Source: UBA4466 sp963925035 (GTDB lineage Bacteria > Bacteroidota > Bacteroidia > Flavobacteriales_D > Crocinitomicaceae). Taken from it: a DNA stretch of 64,000 bases. The stretch lies in the NCBI GenBank assembly GCA_963925035.1, contig CAWUSK010000022.1, positions 1-64,000 on the forward strand, in the 5' to 3' direction. Below, in pieces: positions 36,118 to 44,574 of this stretch (position 1 is its first letter; every line of letters begins with the position of its first letter). Below the pieces are notes generated by a model. It was not told the DNA's origin and did no database searches. It saw only the letters and a list, made by a program, of their open reading frames with translations. A program made the translations under genes and the position numbers.

Positions 36118-36240
36118 TTATTTTTTATTCAATAAATGATCGTCCAATCTATAGTTTTCTTTTGTTTTTTTCTCTTTGGATTTTTGCATGAAGTATATAA
36201 CCAATACTACTACTGCACCAATAATTGCTCCTTGTATCAT
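36118..36240 (-). CDS. 40-residue single-pass membrane protein
   Basis: A very short frame with a clear ATG at 36240. Residues 2-18 are hydrophobic (IQGAIIGAVVVLVIYFM), forming one membrane helix, followed by a strongly basic tail (KSKEKKTKE) and a polar end. This positive-inside layout is typical of genuine bacterial microproteins. It lies between the VWA gene and the glycerophosphodiesterase gene, downstream of the latter on the same strand (30 bases), so they may be co-transcribed. Function unknown. Confidence 0.6.
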   Translation of the reverse strand: MIQGAIIGAVVVLVIYFMQKSKEKKTKENYRLDDHLLNKK

Positions 36241-36270
36241 GTTGTTTTTTTGAAAGATGATATTTTTTAA

Positions 36271-36969
36271 CTACCTAATAAACAAAACTCTATCTGGATA
36301 ATCACAAAAAAGTCCATCTACTCCATTCACAATAAACTCTTCAATGTCTTCTACATCATTGACAGTAAATGGGAAAACTTTAAATTTCAGTGCGTGCAAA
36401 CGTTTTACTAAATCTCGATCTACGTGCTTATAAAAAGGATGAATTGAATAAGCGTTCAAGGATTTTGCCAATTCGATATCTTCCTCGATATCATTTCTTG
36501 TAAGAACACCTATTTTAATTTTCTCATCCAATTCTCTGTACATAATTAGCTCTTCATCGTGAAAACTTGAAATGATGATGTTTTTCACATCTATTACTCC
36601 TTGCTTACGCATTTTTTCAATGCAATTAAATGCTTCTAAAGCAGTATTTTTTCCTTTCAATTCGACATTCAACACTGCCCGATTTGTAATGAAAACAAGT
36701 ACTTCTTCTAATGTTGGAATGGAATAGCCACCGTGCAAAAGTAACAGCCGAATTTCATCAAGTTTTAAATCCTCAATTCGATTGATTCGTGTTGAAACAC
36801 GTTCTAAAGTTTCGTCGTGAAAAACAACCAATTCACCTGATGCACAACGATAAACATCAATTTCGATGGCATTCACCCCTAGATTTAGCGCATATTCTAT
36901 GGAAGCAATGGTATTTTCCATCACATAACCTTTTGCACCACGATGTCCAAAAACCAAAAAATCAGCCAT
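36271..36969 (-). CDS. Glycerophosphodiester phosphodiesterase
   Basis: A 232-residue TIM-barrel enzyme hydrolysing glycerophosphodiesters. The family motifs are GHRGAKGYVMENT with the catalytic His, NAIEIDVYRC with the metal-binding Glu and Asp, VVFHDETLER with the second His, and VELKGKN. The C-terminal VDGLFCDYPDR completes the barrel. There is no signal peptide, so it appears cytoplasmic. Length is close to UgpQ-type enzymes. It is probably involved in phospholipid turnover. Confidence 0.92.
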   Translation of the reverse strand: MADFLVFGHRGAKGYVMENTIASIEYALNLGVNAIEIDVYRCASGELVVFHDETLERVSTRINRIEDLKLDEIRLLLLHGGYSIPTLEEVLVFITNRAVLNVELKGKNTALEAFNCIEKMRKQGVIDVKNIIISSFHDEELIMYRELDEKIKIGVLTRNDIEEDIELAKSLNAYSIHPFYKHVDRDLVKRLHALKFKVFPFTVNDVEDIEEFIVNGVDGLFCDYPDRVLFIR

Positions 36970-37029
36970 TATTTACTACATTTTAACCTTAAATATAACC
37001 GAATAAATTTCTTCTTATTAAGTTTTGAT

Positions 37030-37037
37030 TAATTTTG
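37030..37037 (+). promoter_or_regulatory. Promoter -7 box for the halogenase-like gene
   Basis: TAATTTTG is a full match to TAnnTTTG, 32 bases before the start at 37070. Confidence 0.5.
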
Positions 37038-37069
37038 ACTCAGAACTAATGTTAACTAATTGATTTCGC

Positions 37070-38734
37070 ATGAACAATTCCTATGATGTAGCTATTCTTG
37101 GCGGTGGTTTAGCTGGACTAACACTTGCTTTACAAACTAAAAAAGCACTTCCTTCAGCTTCCATCGTTATTATAGAACGAAGAGATGGTGGAGCTCCAGA
37201 AGCTGCACATAAAGTGGGAGAATCAACGGTTGAATTAGGAACGCATTACATTCGCGAAGTACTAGATTTAAAAGACTACATGGACGAGCATCAATTGCCA
37301 AAACATGGCTTGCGCTTCTTCTTTTCTCCTCAACATAAAAATGATATTTCAAGACGGGTAGAGTTAGGTCCTCGCGAGTTACTTCCTGTTCCAAGTCACC
37401 AAATTGACCGTGGAACGTTTGAAAATAAATTGACTGAATTATGTCAAGAAAATGGAATAGAAGTATTACTCGGAGCAAAGGCGAATGAAGTTGAATTCGA
37501 TCCTGCCGGACATACTGTTGAGTTCAATCATCAAAATGAGGATAAAAAAATAACCGCTCGCTGGGTTATTGATTCAACAGGAAGAGCAAGTTTTTTGAAA
37601 AGAAAATTAGGATTAAAGAAAGAAATAAGTCACGCTGTTTGTGCTGCTTGGTTTAGAATCAAAGGCGATTTAAATGTCGACGAATGGTCCGACAATAAAG
37701 AATGGAATTCACTTCTTGAACCAGGATTGAGACGTTTAGGAACTATCCACTTTATGGACAAAGGATATTGGGTGTGGCTCATTCCTTTGGCGACAGGTAA
37801 TACAAGCGTTGGAATTGTTGCCGATCCAGCGACACATCCTTTTGACACATACAACACGCTGGACAAAGCAATGGATTGGTTAAAAGTCAACGAACCAATT
37901 TGTTTCCAAAACATTGAACCACGCAAAGAAGATATTTTAGACTTCAAAATATTGAAGCATTTCGCATTGAACTCAGAAAAATTATATTCTCACGAGCGCT
38001 GGGCACTTTCTGGAGAGTCAGGAGTTTTCTTGGACGCATTTTATTCTCCTGGGACGGATTTTATTGCCTTGAATAATACGTTGATATCTGATTTAATTGC
38101 ACGTGACATGGCGGGAGAAGATATCACGCTTCATACTGATGTTTACGAAAAAACCTTGTTCGCTATTTTCAATAATTGGGTTCCGTTGTACGAAGACAAA
38201 TACCCAATGTGGGGCTTGACTCAAACAATGATTTTGAAGATATTTTGGGATTGGGCTATTTATTGGGGAGTTCCAACATTGCTTTTTACCAACGACGGAT
38301 TTACAAAGTTAATGGTATTGAAAAACCTATTCGCAAGTGAAAACGGAGGTGGACAAAAATTTGGTCGTTTGAGTATTCAAGTTCAAACATTACTGCTAGA
38401 ATGGTCGAAATACGACACGCAACAGTTTGAAGATCGATATATTGACCCATTTGACATTGGTTATTTGAGAGATTTACACATTGGACTAGACGAGCGTTAT
38501 TCTCCACGAGAATTAGTTCAAAAAGTAAATGAAAATGTTGTCTTACTTGAAGAAATTGCAAGTGAACTTTTCCGTTTAATGAGTAATCAAGTTTATGGAA
38601 CTAGCATGGACATGAAAGTTGATCCCTACACAATGACATTGAAAACAAAACCAGAAGAAAACGAAAATGGGGTGATTGCACGAGACCAAGTGAAAGAAGG
38701 ACTTGCTATTATGTGGTATTATACGTTGAAGTAA
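37070..38734 (+). CDS. FAD-dependent oxidoreductase of the flavin-dependent halogenase family
   Basis: A 554-residue flavoprotein. The FAD motif GGGLAG is near the N-terminus, followed by KVGESTVELG, as in tryptophan halogenases. The family's WxWxIP signature is present exactly as W234-V-W236-L-I238-P239. Lys78 (PKHGLRFFF) falls close to the catalytic lysine position of PrnA (Lys79). These features suggest a halogenase or a relative that lost halogenation. Its stop is followed directly by the start of the DUF1702-type gene (TAA then ATG). Substrate unknown; a link to the sterol operon 4 kb away is only speculation. Confidence 0.8.
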   Translation: MNNSYDVAILGGGLAGLTLALQTKKALPSASIVIIERRDGGAPEAAHKVGESTVELGTHYIREVLDLKDYMDEHQLPKHGLRFFFSPQHKNDISRRVELGPRELLPVPSHQIDRGTFENKLTELCQENGIEVLLGAKANEVEFDPAGHTVEFNHQNEDKKITARWVIDSTGRASFLKRKLGLKKEISHAVCAAWFRIKGDLNVDEWSDNKEWNSLLEPGLRRLGTIHFMDKGYWVWLIPLATGNTSVGIVADPATHPFDTYNTLDKAMDWLKVNEPICFQNIEPRKEDILDFKILKHFALNSEKLYSHERWALSGESGVFLDAFYSPGTDFIALNNTLISDLIARDMAGEDITLHTDVYEKTLFAIFNNWVPLYEDKYPMWGLTQTMILKIFWDWAIYWGVPTLLFTNDGFTKLMVLKNLFASENGGGQKFGRLSIQVQTLLLEWSKYDTQQFEDRYIDPFDIGYLRDLHIGLDERYSPRELVQKVNENVVLLEEIASELFRLMSNQVYGTSMDMKVDPYTMTLKTKPEENENGVIARDQVKEGLAIMWYYTLK

Positions 38735-39550
38735 ATGACTGTTGAAGAGCGAATTTATAAATTACAAGAAGCTTTTCAAATTGGAAAGTTAGAAGGTGAA
38801 TTGAGTGGGATTAAGAATGAGTACCACTTTGAAACTTCATTGTCAAATGAATACACCTCTGTTGCATTTGAAGGGTGTTCGATGTCCATTGCAATGACTT
38901 CAATAAAAAATAGAGATTCGCTAATTGATTGGCATTTATTTAGTTCTACGAAAGGAAAAAATTACCTTTCTCAAATTCACATTGGATTGGGCTGGGCATT
39001 GGCTGAGTTACAACTTCCTATTCAGCAATACCTAATATCTATCGATCCAAAGTGGCAATTGCGCGTATTGGATGGTTTTGGTTATTACAGTGGCTTATTT
39101 CGAAGGAGAGAAGCTATACGAAACATGTCATTTCCAACTCAAATTCCAGAAGAACTTTACGCTGGATACAATCAAGGGATTGGACGTTTTTTATATTATT
39201 TAGCACATGGTGATGTTGAACGATTAGAAAGGAACATTGAACTTTTCCCTAACCACAGACATTCCGATTTTTGGCGTGGAATTGGAATTGCAGCGACATT
39301 TATTGGTTGTTTAAATGAAAAGTCAATCAATAGAATCACTCAATCGTCTGGTAAACATGAAAAACAATTTATGATTGGAGTTGAACTCGCTACTAATTCA
39401 TTGAAAAAAGCAGCCGGATTTGATGAAAATTCTGAAAAAGTAAGGATTGGTGTTATCAAAGGGAAATCCGATTTCATGCAACACATTCAAGATGTTGAAA
39501 CGAAACATTATGCAACAGTCGAACTATTTTTAGCAGCTCTTAACGCTTAA
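38735..39550 (+). CDS. DUF1702-type protein
   Basis: A 271-residue soluble protein. Its pattern, VLDGFGYYSGLFRR, then YNQGIGRFLYYL and HSDFWRGIGIAATFIG, resembles DUF1702 proteins, which are known from enediyne and other specialised-metabolite clusters but have no settled biochemical role. No catalytic residue can be assigned. It begins with no gap after the halogenase-like gene, so the two are translationally coupled and probably act together. It ends 4 bases into the convergent glycosyltransferase gene. Confidence 0.65.
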   Translation: MTVEERIYKLQEAFQIGKLEGELSGIKNEYHFETSLSNEYTSVAFEGCSMSIAMTSIKNRDSLIDWHLFSSTKGKNYLSQIHIGLGWALAELQLPIQQYLISIDPKWQLRVLDGFGYYSGLFRRREAIRNMSFPTQIPEELYAGYNQGIGRFLYYLAHGDVERLERNIELFPNHRHSDFWRGIGIAATFIGCLNEKSINRITQSSGKHEKQFMIGVELATNSLKKAAGFDENSEKVRIGVIKGKSDFMQHIQDVETKHYATVELFLAALNA

Positions 39551-40770
39551 TTTTTTTTATTCTTCGCTTCTATCCATTTCGACATGTACTTTGTACTTAA
39601 CACACTTTGTTGTTGAAGTAAAAGCGAAGTGAAATCTCGTTTTCGAAGTGTTTGAATTTGAAGAATCAAGTCTTCTAAATCATTTTTAAATAAAGGGTAA
39701 TAAGTCTCTTTTAAAAACTTTGTAGAAATAATTTCAAACCCTGTTTGCTGGGCTCTCTTCCACTCTACTTCGTTTTGAGACAATTCTACTGCTGCATTTG
39801 CAAAATTTTGTACATCATCTGCAATTCTACCATTGAATTTATTGTTGATTGACATTGCTTCTGCTCCTATGCTTGTTGTAACAACTGGAGTTCCAACTTG
39901 CATTGCATCCAAAATCTTGCCTTTAATTCCAGCACCAAATCGAACTGGAACAAGACAAACGCTCGCCTTACCAATCACTTCCAACGCGTCTTCTGCTCTT
40001 CCGTGAACCAGAAACCCTTCTTTTGCATTGTGTAAATATGTTACCTTCAGACTTGGGTAGGCACCGTAAACATTTAAAATAGCATCAGGCTTTTTAGCGC
40101 GAATAAGTGGCCAAATGTCCGTTTTTAAAAATCGCAAAGCATCCAAATTCGGTTCGTGTAAAAAGTTCCCGATGAACACGTAATCTTCCCGTTCTGAAAA
40201 GGGAAGAACATTTAATCTCTTATTTTCCGCGCACAAGGGCAAGTAATATAGTTTATACTTTGGAACACCAAATTCAGATGTTAGCAAATCAATCTCACGA
40301 TCAGAAACCATCAATGAGATATCGCAGCGATAAATCGACGCAACTTCTCTAAACGCCTTTTCATTGAACAACTCAACGTGATTCAATGTTCCGTCTATCT
40401 TAATTGACTCTTGTCGGGCAAATCTCAAGCAATGCAAATCTTCAGAATTCAAAATTCGAATAGCATCTGGACATTTTTCCATCACGCGCCAACCAAATTG
40501 CTCTTCCGTCATAAAACGGTCAAAAATCACAGCATTTGGCTTTAATTCAAGAATGAAATCATCAAAAGAATCTGAATTCAATTGAATCGTTACCGCTTGA
40601 ATGGTTAACTTTTCTTGAAAATCAGATTCATTCGCAGTCGACGCAAAAACAATTTCAGTTCCTTCTTTTTGAAAAAAGTCTATCAACTGCATCATACGTA
40701 TCCCTGCTGCCGATGATTTCGGTTCAGGCCATACTTTGCCAATAATCAATACTTTTTCAAATCCTTGCAT
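39547..40770 (-). CDS. Glycosyltransferase, GT4-like
   Basis: A 407-residue protein with the GT-B fold. The N-terminal Rossmann half starts KVLIIGKVWPEPKSSAAGIRM. The C-terminal donor-binding half has YVFIGNFLHEPNLDALRF, the VCLVPVRFGAGIKGKILDAM segment and the GTPVVTTSIGAEAM acid-containing motif typical of GT4 enzymes. The sugar donor and acceptor are unknown; cell-surface polysaccharide or glycolipid synthesis is likely. It has its own promoter box. Confidence 0.88.
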   Translation of the reverse strand: MQGFEKVLIIGKVWPEPKSSAAGIRMMQLIDFFQKEGTEIVFASTANESDFQEKLTIQAVTIQLNSDSFDDFILELKPNAVIFDRFMTEEQFGWRVMEKCPDAIRILNSEDLHCLRFARQESIKIDGTLNHVELFNEKAFREVASIYRCDISLMVSDREIDLLTSEFGVPKYKLYYLPLCAENKRLNVLPFSEREDYVFIGNFLHEPNLDALRFLKTDIWPLIRAKKPDAILNVYGAYPSLKVTYLHNAKEGFLVHGRAEDALEVIGKASVCLVPVRFGAGIKGKILDAMQVGTPVVTTSIGAEAMSINNKFNGRIADDVQNFANAAVELSQNEVEWKRAQQTGFEIISTKFLKETYYPLFKNDLEDLILQIQTLRKRDFTSLLLQQQSVLSTKYMSKWIEAKNKKN

Positions 40771-40775
40771 TACAA

Positions 40776-40783
40776 CAAAGATA
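40776..40783 (-). promoter_or_regulatory. Promoter -7 box for the glycosyltransferase gene
   Basis: TATCTTTG on the minus strand is a full match to TAnnTTTG, ending 6 bases before the start codon. This implies an almost leaderless transcript. Confidence 0.55.
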
Positions 40784-40812
40784 AAATATGATTAGAGCAA
40801 TGTTCGAATTAA

Positions 40813-41190
40813 TTATTTTTTCCTTCTTTGAATTAAATAATCGATGCTTAATTTTCCTGGTCCATAAACCATTAAAGTAAGAAGCATGAAGATAAAGTAC
40901 AACGGAATTTCAATTCCATTGTGAATTGCTGGAAAACCGTTTCCAATATGCACGGTAAAAATTGCTACAATCATAGTAATTATCAAGGGAAAAGAAATTA
41001 ATCGCGTTCCCAAACCTAAGGTCAGCAAAATAACTCCAGCAAATTCTGTGATTCCAGCCAAGTAGGCATTCAATGAAGGTAATGGCATTCCTAAACTTTC
41101 GAACCAACTTGCAGTTCCTGCAAAATCTGAAATTTTGTACAATGCTGGAGAAAAGAACCCATAAACTAAAACAGCTCTAAAAATCAACAT
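40813..41190 (-). CDS. DoxX family membrane protein
   Basis: A 125-residue protein from the first ATG, with four predicted membrane helices and the family pattern AVLVYGFFSPALYKISDF and GITEFAGVILLTLGLGTR. DoxX relatives normally carry about 20 more residues with a TDLP-like motif before the first helix. Here that stretch (KYHNLLGKLTDLP) is present in frame upstream of the ATG, back to an ATT at 41247 just after a stop. The true start may therefore be ATT at 41247. Function unknown; DoxX proteins occur beside thiol, redox and copper-buffering genes. The CEEGK-repeat lipoprotein gene lies 2.5 kb upstream. Confidence 0.85.
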   Translation of the reverse strand: MLIFRAVLVYGFFSPALYKISDFAGTASWFESLGMPLPSLNAYLAGITEFAGVILLTLGLGTRLISFPLIITMIVAIFTVHIGNGFPAIHNGIEIPLYFIFMLLTLMVYGPGKLSIDYLIQRRKK

Positions 41191-41280
41191 TGGAAGGTCT
41201 GTTAACTTACCTAATAAATTGTGGTACTTACTGATAATCTTTTTAATAACTCAATGGTTTAGGTGAAAATTAATACTAAT

Positions 41281-42963
41281 TTACTTTTTCAAAATAGGGT
41301 CTTGGAGAATCTGATCAGCAACACGAAATGAATTGGCATAAATAGAAAATGTGTAGGTTACGCTTCCTCCTGTTGGCATAAAACTTCCATCGGTGATATA
41401 TAAATTTTTCACTTCATGAGATTTACAGTTTTTGTCAAGTACCGAAGTTTTCGGATCGTTCCCAAACCGGCAACCACCTGCTTGCAAGTTTGCTGAAACA
41501 CCACCGCTAATCGACGATTGTACATTCTTCATTCCAACTTCCTTAAATAAGGCTTCTGCTTTTTCTGCTAAGTATCTTCCCACTTTTAAATCATGTTCAT
41601 GGTATCCAAGCCAAATTTTAGCTACCGGATCACCCCATTTGTCTTTGACGTCATTAGATAACTCAACCTTACAATAATCGTTTGGTAACCAATCAACAAA
41701 TATTTCAAATTTTAGTTTTCGTTGTTCCTTAAAGTAGTTTTTCAGCTTATCTTTCAAAGAGCTTCCGTACAATAACTTGTCGCCATCGTACTTTAATTTA
41801 ACTGCTTTTGTAACAGCATTTGCATGTTCACTGACGAAATCAATTGTTCCTCCTTTTGATCTACCACCAAATTTCGGGTCATCAATTTCGTACCATTGTT
41901 GCAAAGCACGGTTGATAAAAAGACCTTTCGAATCCAAAGATTTCGAGTCTTCCGCTGTCAAATCATCAAAAAATAACTGCCCAGAACCAATTCCGCCGCC
42001 AGAAAAAACAATGTTCTTTCCAACTTGTCCTGAATTATTAGATAAACCATTTTCGAATTCGGTATTCTTACTCATTAATAGCAAACGGGATGTTTCAACA
42101 GCTTGAGCTGCTACTACAAAAAGTTTCGCTTCAACAAATTGTTTATCACCTGTCTTATTGTAATAATTTGCCTTTATTATCTCACCATTTCCATCCGTTT
42201 CAAGGTGAAAGACCTTAGAGTTCGGTAAGATTTCACAATTCCCTGTTTTTAACGCTTCATTGATGAGCGCAACGCGTGAACTTCCCTTTGCATCCGAAGA
42301 ACAGCCGTAACTTCCACAGTAATTTGAATAAAAACATGCGTTTCTATCATCCTTTGGTAGTGATAAAATTCCACGAGGCGCTGGTATCAATTCATAATCC
42401 AATTTAGTTGCCGCTTTATCTAACCAAGATGAAAAAATATTTTCTCCCAATGCAGGGTAAGGAAAATCTGGAGTTGAGCGCGGTTCTAAAAATGAATGTG
42501 GAACTACTTTTCCTGAAACGCCTACCATACTTTCTACCTTTGAGTAATAAGGTTCCATTTCGTTGTAAGTAATTGGCCAATCGGCAATATTTGCACCATC
42601 AATCGGACCAAATTCTGATAGTAATCTAAAGTCATTTGGCTTTAAACGGTGGAAATATGCACTCATAAAATTGGAGGAACCACCAACACAGCTTCCATTC
42701 CAGAAATCTTTACCCGAAGAATAAGTAGACCTACTCATCCAATCTCCGTCATCATTTTTCGTCACTAAAACGTGACTTTCATCCTTTAAATTTGGGGTGT
42801 AAACACTTCTTCGTGTTGCCACCATCTCATCCTTGGAAAAATCTTCTGTTTTGAACCAAGGTCCTTTTTCCAGAACAGCGACTTTGTAACCAGCGCGTGA
42901 TAATTCATAAATTACAGGCCCAGCTCCTGCTCCACTTCCGATAACGCAAACATCGTATTTCAT
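41281..42963 (-). CDS. GMC family oxidoreductase
   Basis: A 560-residue FAD enzyme of the glucose-methanol-choline family. It has the FAD motif VIGSGAGAGPVIYEL, the GSCVGGSSNFMSAY active-site loop and the C-terminal NLYITDGSFMPTGG with an expected catalytic region. Its start overlaps the small subunit gene by 4 bases, giving the two-subunit arrangement known for FAD-dependent sugar or alcohol dehydrogenases. Substrate unknown. A sterol oxidase role is possible in principle because some GMC enzymes oxidise cholesterol, but nothing in the sequence shows it. Confidence 0.9.
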   Translation of the reverse strand: MKYDVCVIGSGAGAGPVIYELSRAGYKVAVLEKGPWFKTEDFSKDEMVATRRSVYTPNLKDESHVLVTKNDDGDWMSRSTYSSGKDFWNGSCVGGSSNFMSAYFHRLKPNDFRLLSEFGPIDGANIADWPITYNEMEPYYSKVESMVGVSGKVVPHSFLEPRSTPDFPYPALGENIFSSWLDKAATKLDYELIPAPRGILSLPKDDRNACFYSNYCGSYGCSSDAKGSSRVALINEALKTGNCEILPNSKVFHLETDGNGEIIKANYYNKTGDKQFVEAKLFVVAAQAVETSRLLLMSKNTEFENGLSNNSGQVGKNIVFSGGGIGSGQLFFDDLTAEDSKSLDSKGLFINRALQQWYEIDDPKFGGRSKGGTIDFVSEHANAVTKAVKLKYDGDKLLYGSSLKDKLKNYFKEQRKLKFEIFVDWLPNDYCKVELSNDVKDKWGDPVAKIWLGYHEHDLKVGRYLAEKAEALFKEVGMKNVQSSISGGVSANLQAGGCRFGNDPKTSVLDKNCKSHEVKNLYITDGSFMPTGGSVTYTFSIYANSFRVADQILQDPILKK

Positions 42964-43532
42964 AACTTCTCGAAAATTTCAGGATATAAAACCTCTTGGG
43001 TAGGTCGTGGTTGACCAGGGTTGTGACTTAACCATTCCCATCCAACTTCATTTGTATTACTTCCATAAGAAGGATCTAACAATAATGCTTCAAAAATAAA
43101 TGTGATTAATTTTGATAGCCATTTCTTCCCCCAAGATTCATTTGATATGGACGCAATAAAATCTTCCTGATTCTCTTGATATAAATTAAAGAATGTATCT
43201 CCGTGTAAAGCATCACATTCCACTTCAAACTTATCAAGTTGTTCAATGATGTAATTGTTTTCATCTGGATCTAATTTCGAATCGTTCAACACCCAAACTA
43301 AATAGGCTGTTGCATTAATGTCTCTCGCGCTAGGACCGTTGCCATCTGCAGGAAACAATATATCTTGTACCGCTCTCAAAGTTTTAAATTGTTCCAATGA
43401 TAAAGGTTCAGTGGAACCAATTTTATCTTCTGGATCACACGATTGAAGCCATGGAATTTGAAGTGCTACTCCAGAAAGTATCAATGTTTTTACAAACAAT
43501 TTTCGAGAAATCAGCCATTCATTTTCGTGCAT
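42960..43532 (-). CDS. Gluconate 2-dehydrogenase subunit 3 family protein
   Basis: A 190-residue protein from the ATG at 43532; the longer frame to 43559 adds nine residues. The N-terminus has a Tat-like signal, SRKLFVKTLILSGVALQ, with one Arg-Lys pair, followed by a Cys that could be a lipid anchor (LQSC). The body matches the small subunit of membrane-bound gluconate or glucose dehydrogenases: LFPADGNGPSARDINATAYL and a C-terminal EVGWEWLSHNPGQPRP. It would carry the GMC subunit encoded next, overlapping by 4 bases, to the periplasm. Confidence 0.85.
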   Translation of the reverse strand: MHENEWLISRKLFVKTLILSGVALQIPWLQSCDPEDKIGSTEPLSLEQFKTLRAVQDILFPADGNGPSARDINATAYLVWVLNDSKLDPDENNYIIEQLDKFEVECDALHGDTFFNLYQENQEDFIASISNESWGKKWLSKLITFIFEALLLDPSYGSNTNEVGWEWLSHNPGQPRPTQEVLYPEIFEKL

Positions 43533-43586
43533 AAGATAATAGGAATAGGTTATTAACATTAAATCGACATAAAATCGATTGATAAA

Positions 43587-43615
43587 AAAAGAGTCGCTAT
43601 AATAACGACTCTTTT
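43587..43615 (-). terminator. Terminator after the CEEGK-repeat lipoprotein gene
   Basis: A perfect 10-bp stem (aaaagagtcg / cgactctttt) with a 9-base loop is followed on the minus strand by Ts. It isolates the lipoprotein gene from the downstream oxidoreductase pair. Confidence 0.85.
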
Positions 43616-43647
43616 AAAATTCTAAATTGAAATATTTTTAAAGTAAA

Positions 43648-43911
43648 TTATTTTTTACCTTCTTCACATTTTCCTTCCTCGCATTTCATTCCATCATCTT
43701 TTTTACCTTCTTCACACTTTCCTTCTTCACATTTCCCTTCTTCACACTTAGCGTCTTTTCCTTCTTCACATTTTCCTTCTTCGCATTTAGCAGTTTCATC
43801 TGATAGCTCGGTAGTCTCTTCGGCAGCCTTGTCTCCGCAGCTAGTTAATGTCATAGACGTAGCGAAAGCCAACATTAATAGTGCACTGATTTTAGTTACT
43901 TTAGTTTTCAT
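43648..43911 (-). CDS. Small lipoprotein with seven CEEGK repeats
   Basis: An 87-residue protein. The signal peptide ends in the lipobox LTSC, with the anchored Cys at 25. A short acidic linker follows, and from residue 42 the protein is almost only KCEEGK units: seven copies of CEEGK interrupted by DA and KDDGM. Seven regularly spaced Cys in an acidic/basic frame strongly suggest metal binding. The EGKC pattern recalls the HvfA-type copper-buffering peptides whose EGKCG Cys are modified by DUF692 enzymes. No DUF692 gene is in the window, so modification here is unproven. It is monocistronic with a terminator. Confidence 0.85.
   Translation of the reverse strand: MKTKVTKISALLMLAFATSMTLTSCGDKAAEETTELSDETAKCEEGKCEEGKDAKCEEGKCEEGKCEEGKKDDGMKCEEGKCEEGKK
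43651..43788 (-). repeat. Tandem 15-bp repeats encoding CEEGK
   Basis: The 3' half of the lipoprotein gene is built from near-identical 15-base units, in blocks of two, three and two separated by short spacers. Such a tract could expand or contract by whole units without changing frame. Confidence 0.85.
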
Positions 43912-44112
43912 AATAAATGGTTTTTAAGTTATTTTTTCTTCAATATATGAATATTTAGACGAAGAGTCAATCTATTACTTGCAAAAAATGACACTTTAAA
44001 AAAAAAAAACTTTTTGAGCTAAAAAAGTCAATTCAAATTTCTCAATTTATAGTAATAAAGTTGTAGATTTTGAAAACATTTTGAAAATTTTGTTTTCATT
44101 CATCCGCATTCA

Positions 44113-44574
44113 TTAAAATAGGTGATAGGCAAAAACCGTGGTCACCCAAATGATTACCGCTGAAATTGTAATACCAATTGCATTCGCATAAAATGCTTTT
44201 TTTCTCTCAATTTTAAAAATATAAGCTGCAATGGTTCCTGCCCAAATACCAGTTCCTGGCAATGGAATTGCTACAAAAAGCATTAAACCCCAAAATCCAT
44301 ATTTACCAATCCCGTTTTTCGCTCCTCTCTTTGCTTTTCTAGCAATAAAAATGGCCATTTTCTTATACAATAAGAATCTGAAAAAATAACGATTCGCGTG
44401 ATCAAGAAAAAGCATAAGCAATGGATAAACCAAAATATTTGCGGCTAGGCACAAAACCAAGGCTAAATAGATATTAGCATCATTCAAAACCGCAAAAGGA
44501 ATTCCAACTTTGGATTCACCAGCTGGCATAATACTCCAAAACATTGCAATTAATAATACGTTTATTGTTTTCAT
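44113..44574 (-). CDS. Small multidrug export protein family (PF06695-like)
   Basis: A 153-residue membrane protein with four to five predicted helices. The family signature AIPLPGTGIWAGTIAA lies near residue 105, preceded by a basic loop (RKAKRGAKNGIGKYG). The name of the family rests on limited experimental work, so drug export is not established. It stands alone with about 200 bases on each side and no recognised partner. Confidence 0.85.
   Translation of the reverse strand: MKTINVLLIAMFWSIMPAGESKVGIPFAVLNDANIYLALVLCLAANILVYPLLMLFLDHANRYFFRFLLYKKMAIFIARKAKRGAKNGIGKYGFWGLMLFVAIPLPGTGIWAGTIAAYIFKIERKKAFYANAIGITISAVIIWVTTVFAYHLF

Noticed and set aside
38735..39550. DUF1702 gene as evidence for an enediyne cluster
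   Set aside because: No polyketide synthase or other enediyne gene is in the window; the family is wider than enediyne pathways.
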